A stretch of DNA of 5,825 nucleotides, taken from contig JAUXKG010000177.1 in assembly GCA_030624355.1 (NCBI GenBank), forward strand, positions 1-5,825, written 5' to 3'. Numbering within the stretch: the stretch's first letter is position 1; each line of letters begins with the position of its first letter. The DNA is from Acidobacteriota bacterium. Its GTDB lineage: Bacteria > Acidobacteriota > UBA6911 > RPQK01 > JADFOI01. The position numbers and the translations under genes are program-made. Of this stretch, positions 5,298 through 5,825 are shown in pieces. The notes beneath the pieces are model-generated. The model was not told the DNA's origin and made no database searches. It saw only the letters and a list, made by a program, of their open reading frames with translations.

Positions 5298-5825
5298 GCC
5301 TTATCGACCGGAGACGAAGGTTCCCTCAGACGTGCCTCCAGTCGTTTAAAAAATTCACTGGAAGGTCTGTACCCTTGACTCTTCAGCATCCGGATACGTA
5401 CTGCCACTTCCACCAACATGGCCAAATTTCGTCCCGATGCCACCGGCATGCTGACCAGGGGCACTGCAACATCCAGAAGAGAATATTGTCTCTCCTCTAC
5501 GCCCAAACGATCGTAGTCACCATCGGCTCTCCAGCGCACCAGATCAATGGCAAGATCGATCTCCTTTCTGGGACTCAGTGCCGACACTCCGAAGAGTTCT
5601 TTAATATTGATAATTCCAAGCCCGCGCAGCTCCATGTGAAACTGAAGATCAGCGGGACCAAAGCCGACCAATCGATCTGCACCAATTTTTCTGATAAGAA
5701 CAACGTCATCACTAACCAACCGGTGTCCGCGCAGGATCAGATCCAGGGCACACTCGCTCTTGCCAACTCCGGAAGTTCCCAACAAGATGACACCCACCCC
5801 AAAGACTTCCATGAGCACTCCGTGA
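5285..5825 (-). CDS. hprK: HPr kinase/phosphorylase, C-terminal kinase domain, 5' end outside window
   Basis: HprK phosphorylates and dephosphorylates a serine on HPr, coupling PTS state to metabolism. The window holds the last 179 codons, the whole kinase/phosphorylase domain; the N-terminal domain (about 130 residues in relatives) lies beyond the right edge. Numbering from the first complete codon: His1 in HGVLMEVFGVG is the catalytic histidine equivalent to L. casei His140, the P-loop is GTSGVGKS (16-23), HRLVSDD (34-40) carries the two catalytic Asp residues, and ELRGLGIINIKELFG (65-79) is the HprK family signature, followed by GRN (131-133). The frame continues open to the edge, so the GTG at 5818 is an internal valine codon and not a start. 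The target serine is present in the HPr encoded downstream. The stop overlaps the start of rapZ. Confidence 0.95.
   Translation of the reverse strand, partial: HGVLMEVFGVGVILLGTSGVGKSECALDLILRGHRLVSDDVVLIRKIGADRLVGFGPADLQFHMELRGLGIINIKELFGVSALSPRKEIDLAIDLVRWRADGDYDRLGVEERQYSLLDVAVPLVSMPVASGRNLAMLVEVAVRIRMLKSQGYRPSSEFFKRLEARLREPSSPVDKAWRL

Noticed and set aside
5816..5818. GTG as the start of hprK
   Set aside because: The frame continues to the window edge and encodes the conserved His-Gly preceding this codon, so it is an internal valine.

Overview
All genes in this window lie on the minus strand, so transcription runs from position 5825 towards position 1. In that order they are: the kinase domain of HPr kinase/phosphorylase (hprK, cut by the right edge), rapZ, a mannose-family PTS EIIA, HPr (ptsH), Enzyme I (ptsI), a CDP-alcohol phosphatidyltransferase (pgsA-like), a possible 38-codon small ORF, a crotonase-family enoyl-CoA hydratase, and ribH (lumazine synthase, cut by the left edge). 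There are no RNA genes, mobile elements, CRISPR arrays or gene-free stretches over 300 bases. Base composition looks roughly balanced, by eye around 50% GC.

The right-hand two thirds (about 1956-5825) encode a phosphorelay, not a sugar transporter. Enzyme I takes phosphate from PEP and passes it through HPr (His15) to the EIIA (His14). HprK would phosphorylate or dephosphorylate HPr on Ser48. RapZ is a nucleotide- and RNA-binding regulator commonly found beside hprK. No EIIB or membrane EIIC is present. From family knowledge, the order hprK-rapZ-EIIA-HPr-EI resembles the regulatory PTS clusters of Deltaproteobacteria-like and other Gram-negative-type lineages, where rpoN and hpf often lie upstream. 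That is the best guess at the organism class; the sequence does not fix a phylum.

The left third (1-1913) joins unrelated housekeeping functions: phospholipid synthesis, an acyl-CoA hydratase and riboflavin synthesis. A gap of about 66 bases between ptsI and pgsA is the only real spacer. It contains a plausible sigma-70 promoter and two Shine-Dalgarno sequences, so pgsA may begin a second transcription unit.

The most striking structural trait is the string of 4-base NTGA stop/start overlaps at nearly every junction (ATGA or GTGA, with TTGA and CTGA possible), which implies translational coupling. This pattern is what brings out the unannotated small ORF with a CTG start between pgsA and the hydratase. 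Other points worth attention are an atypical Walker A motif in RapZ (His at the Ser/Thr position) and a shortened loop in Enzyme I. I see no evidence of a wholly new system; this is mostly a conserved regulatory and housekeeping operon.
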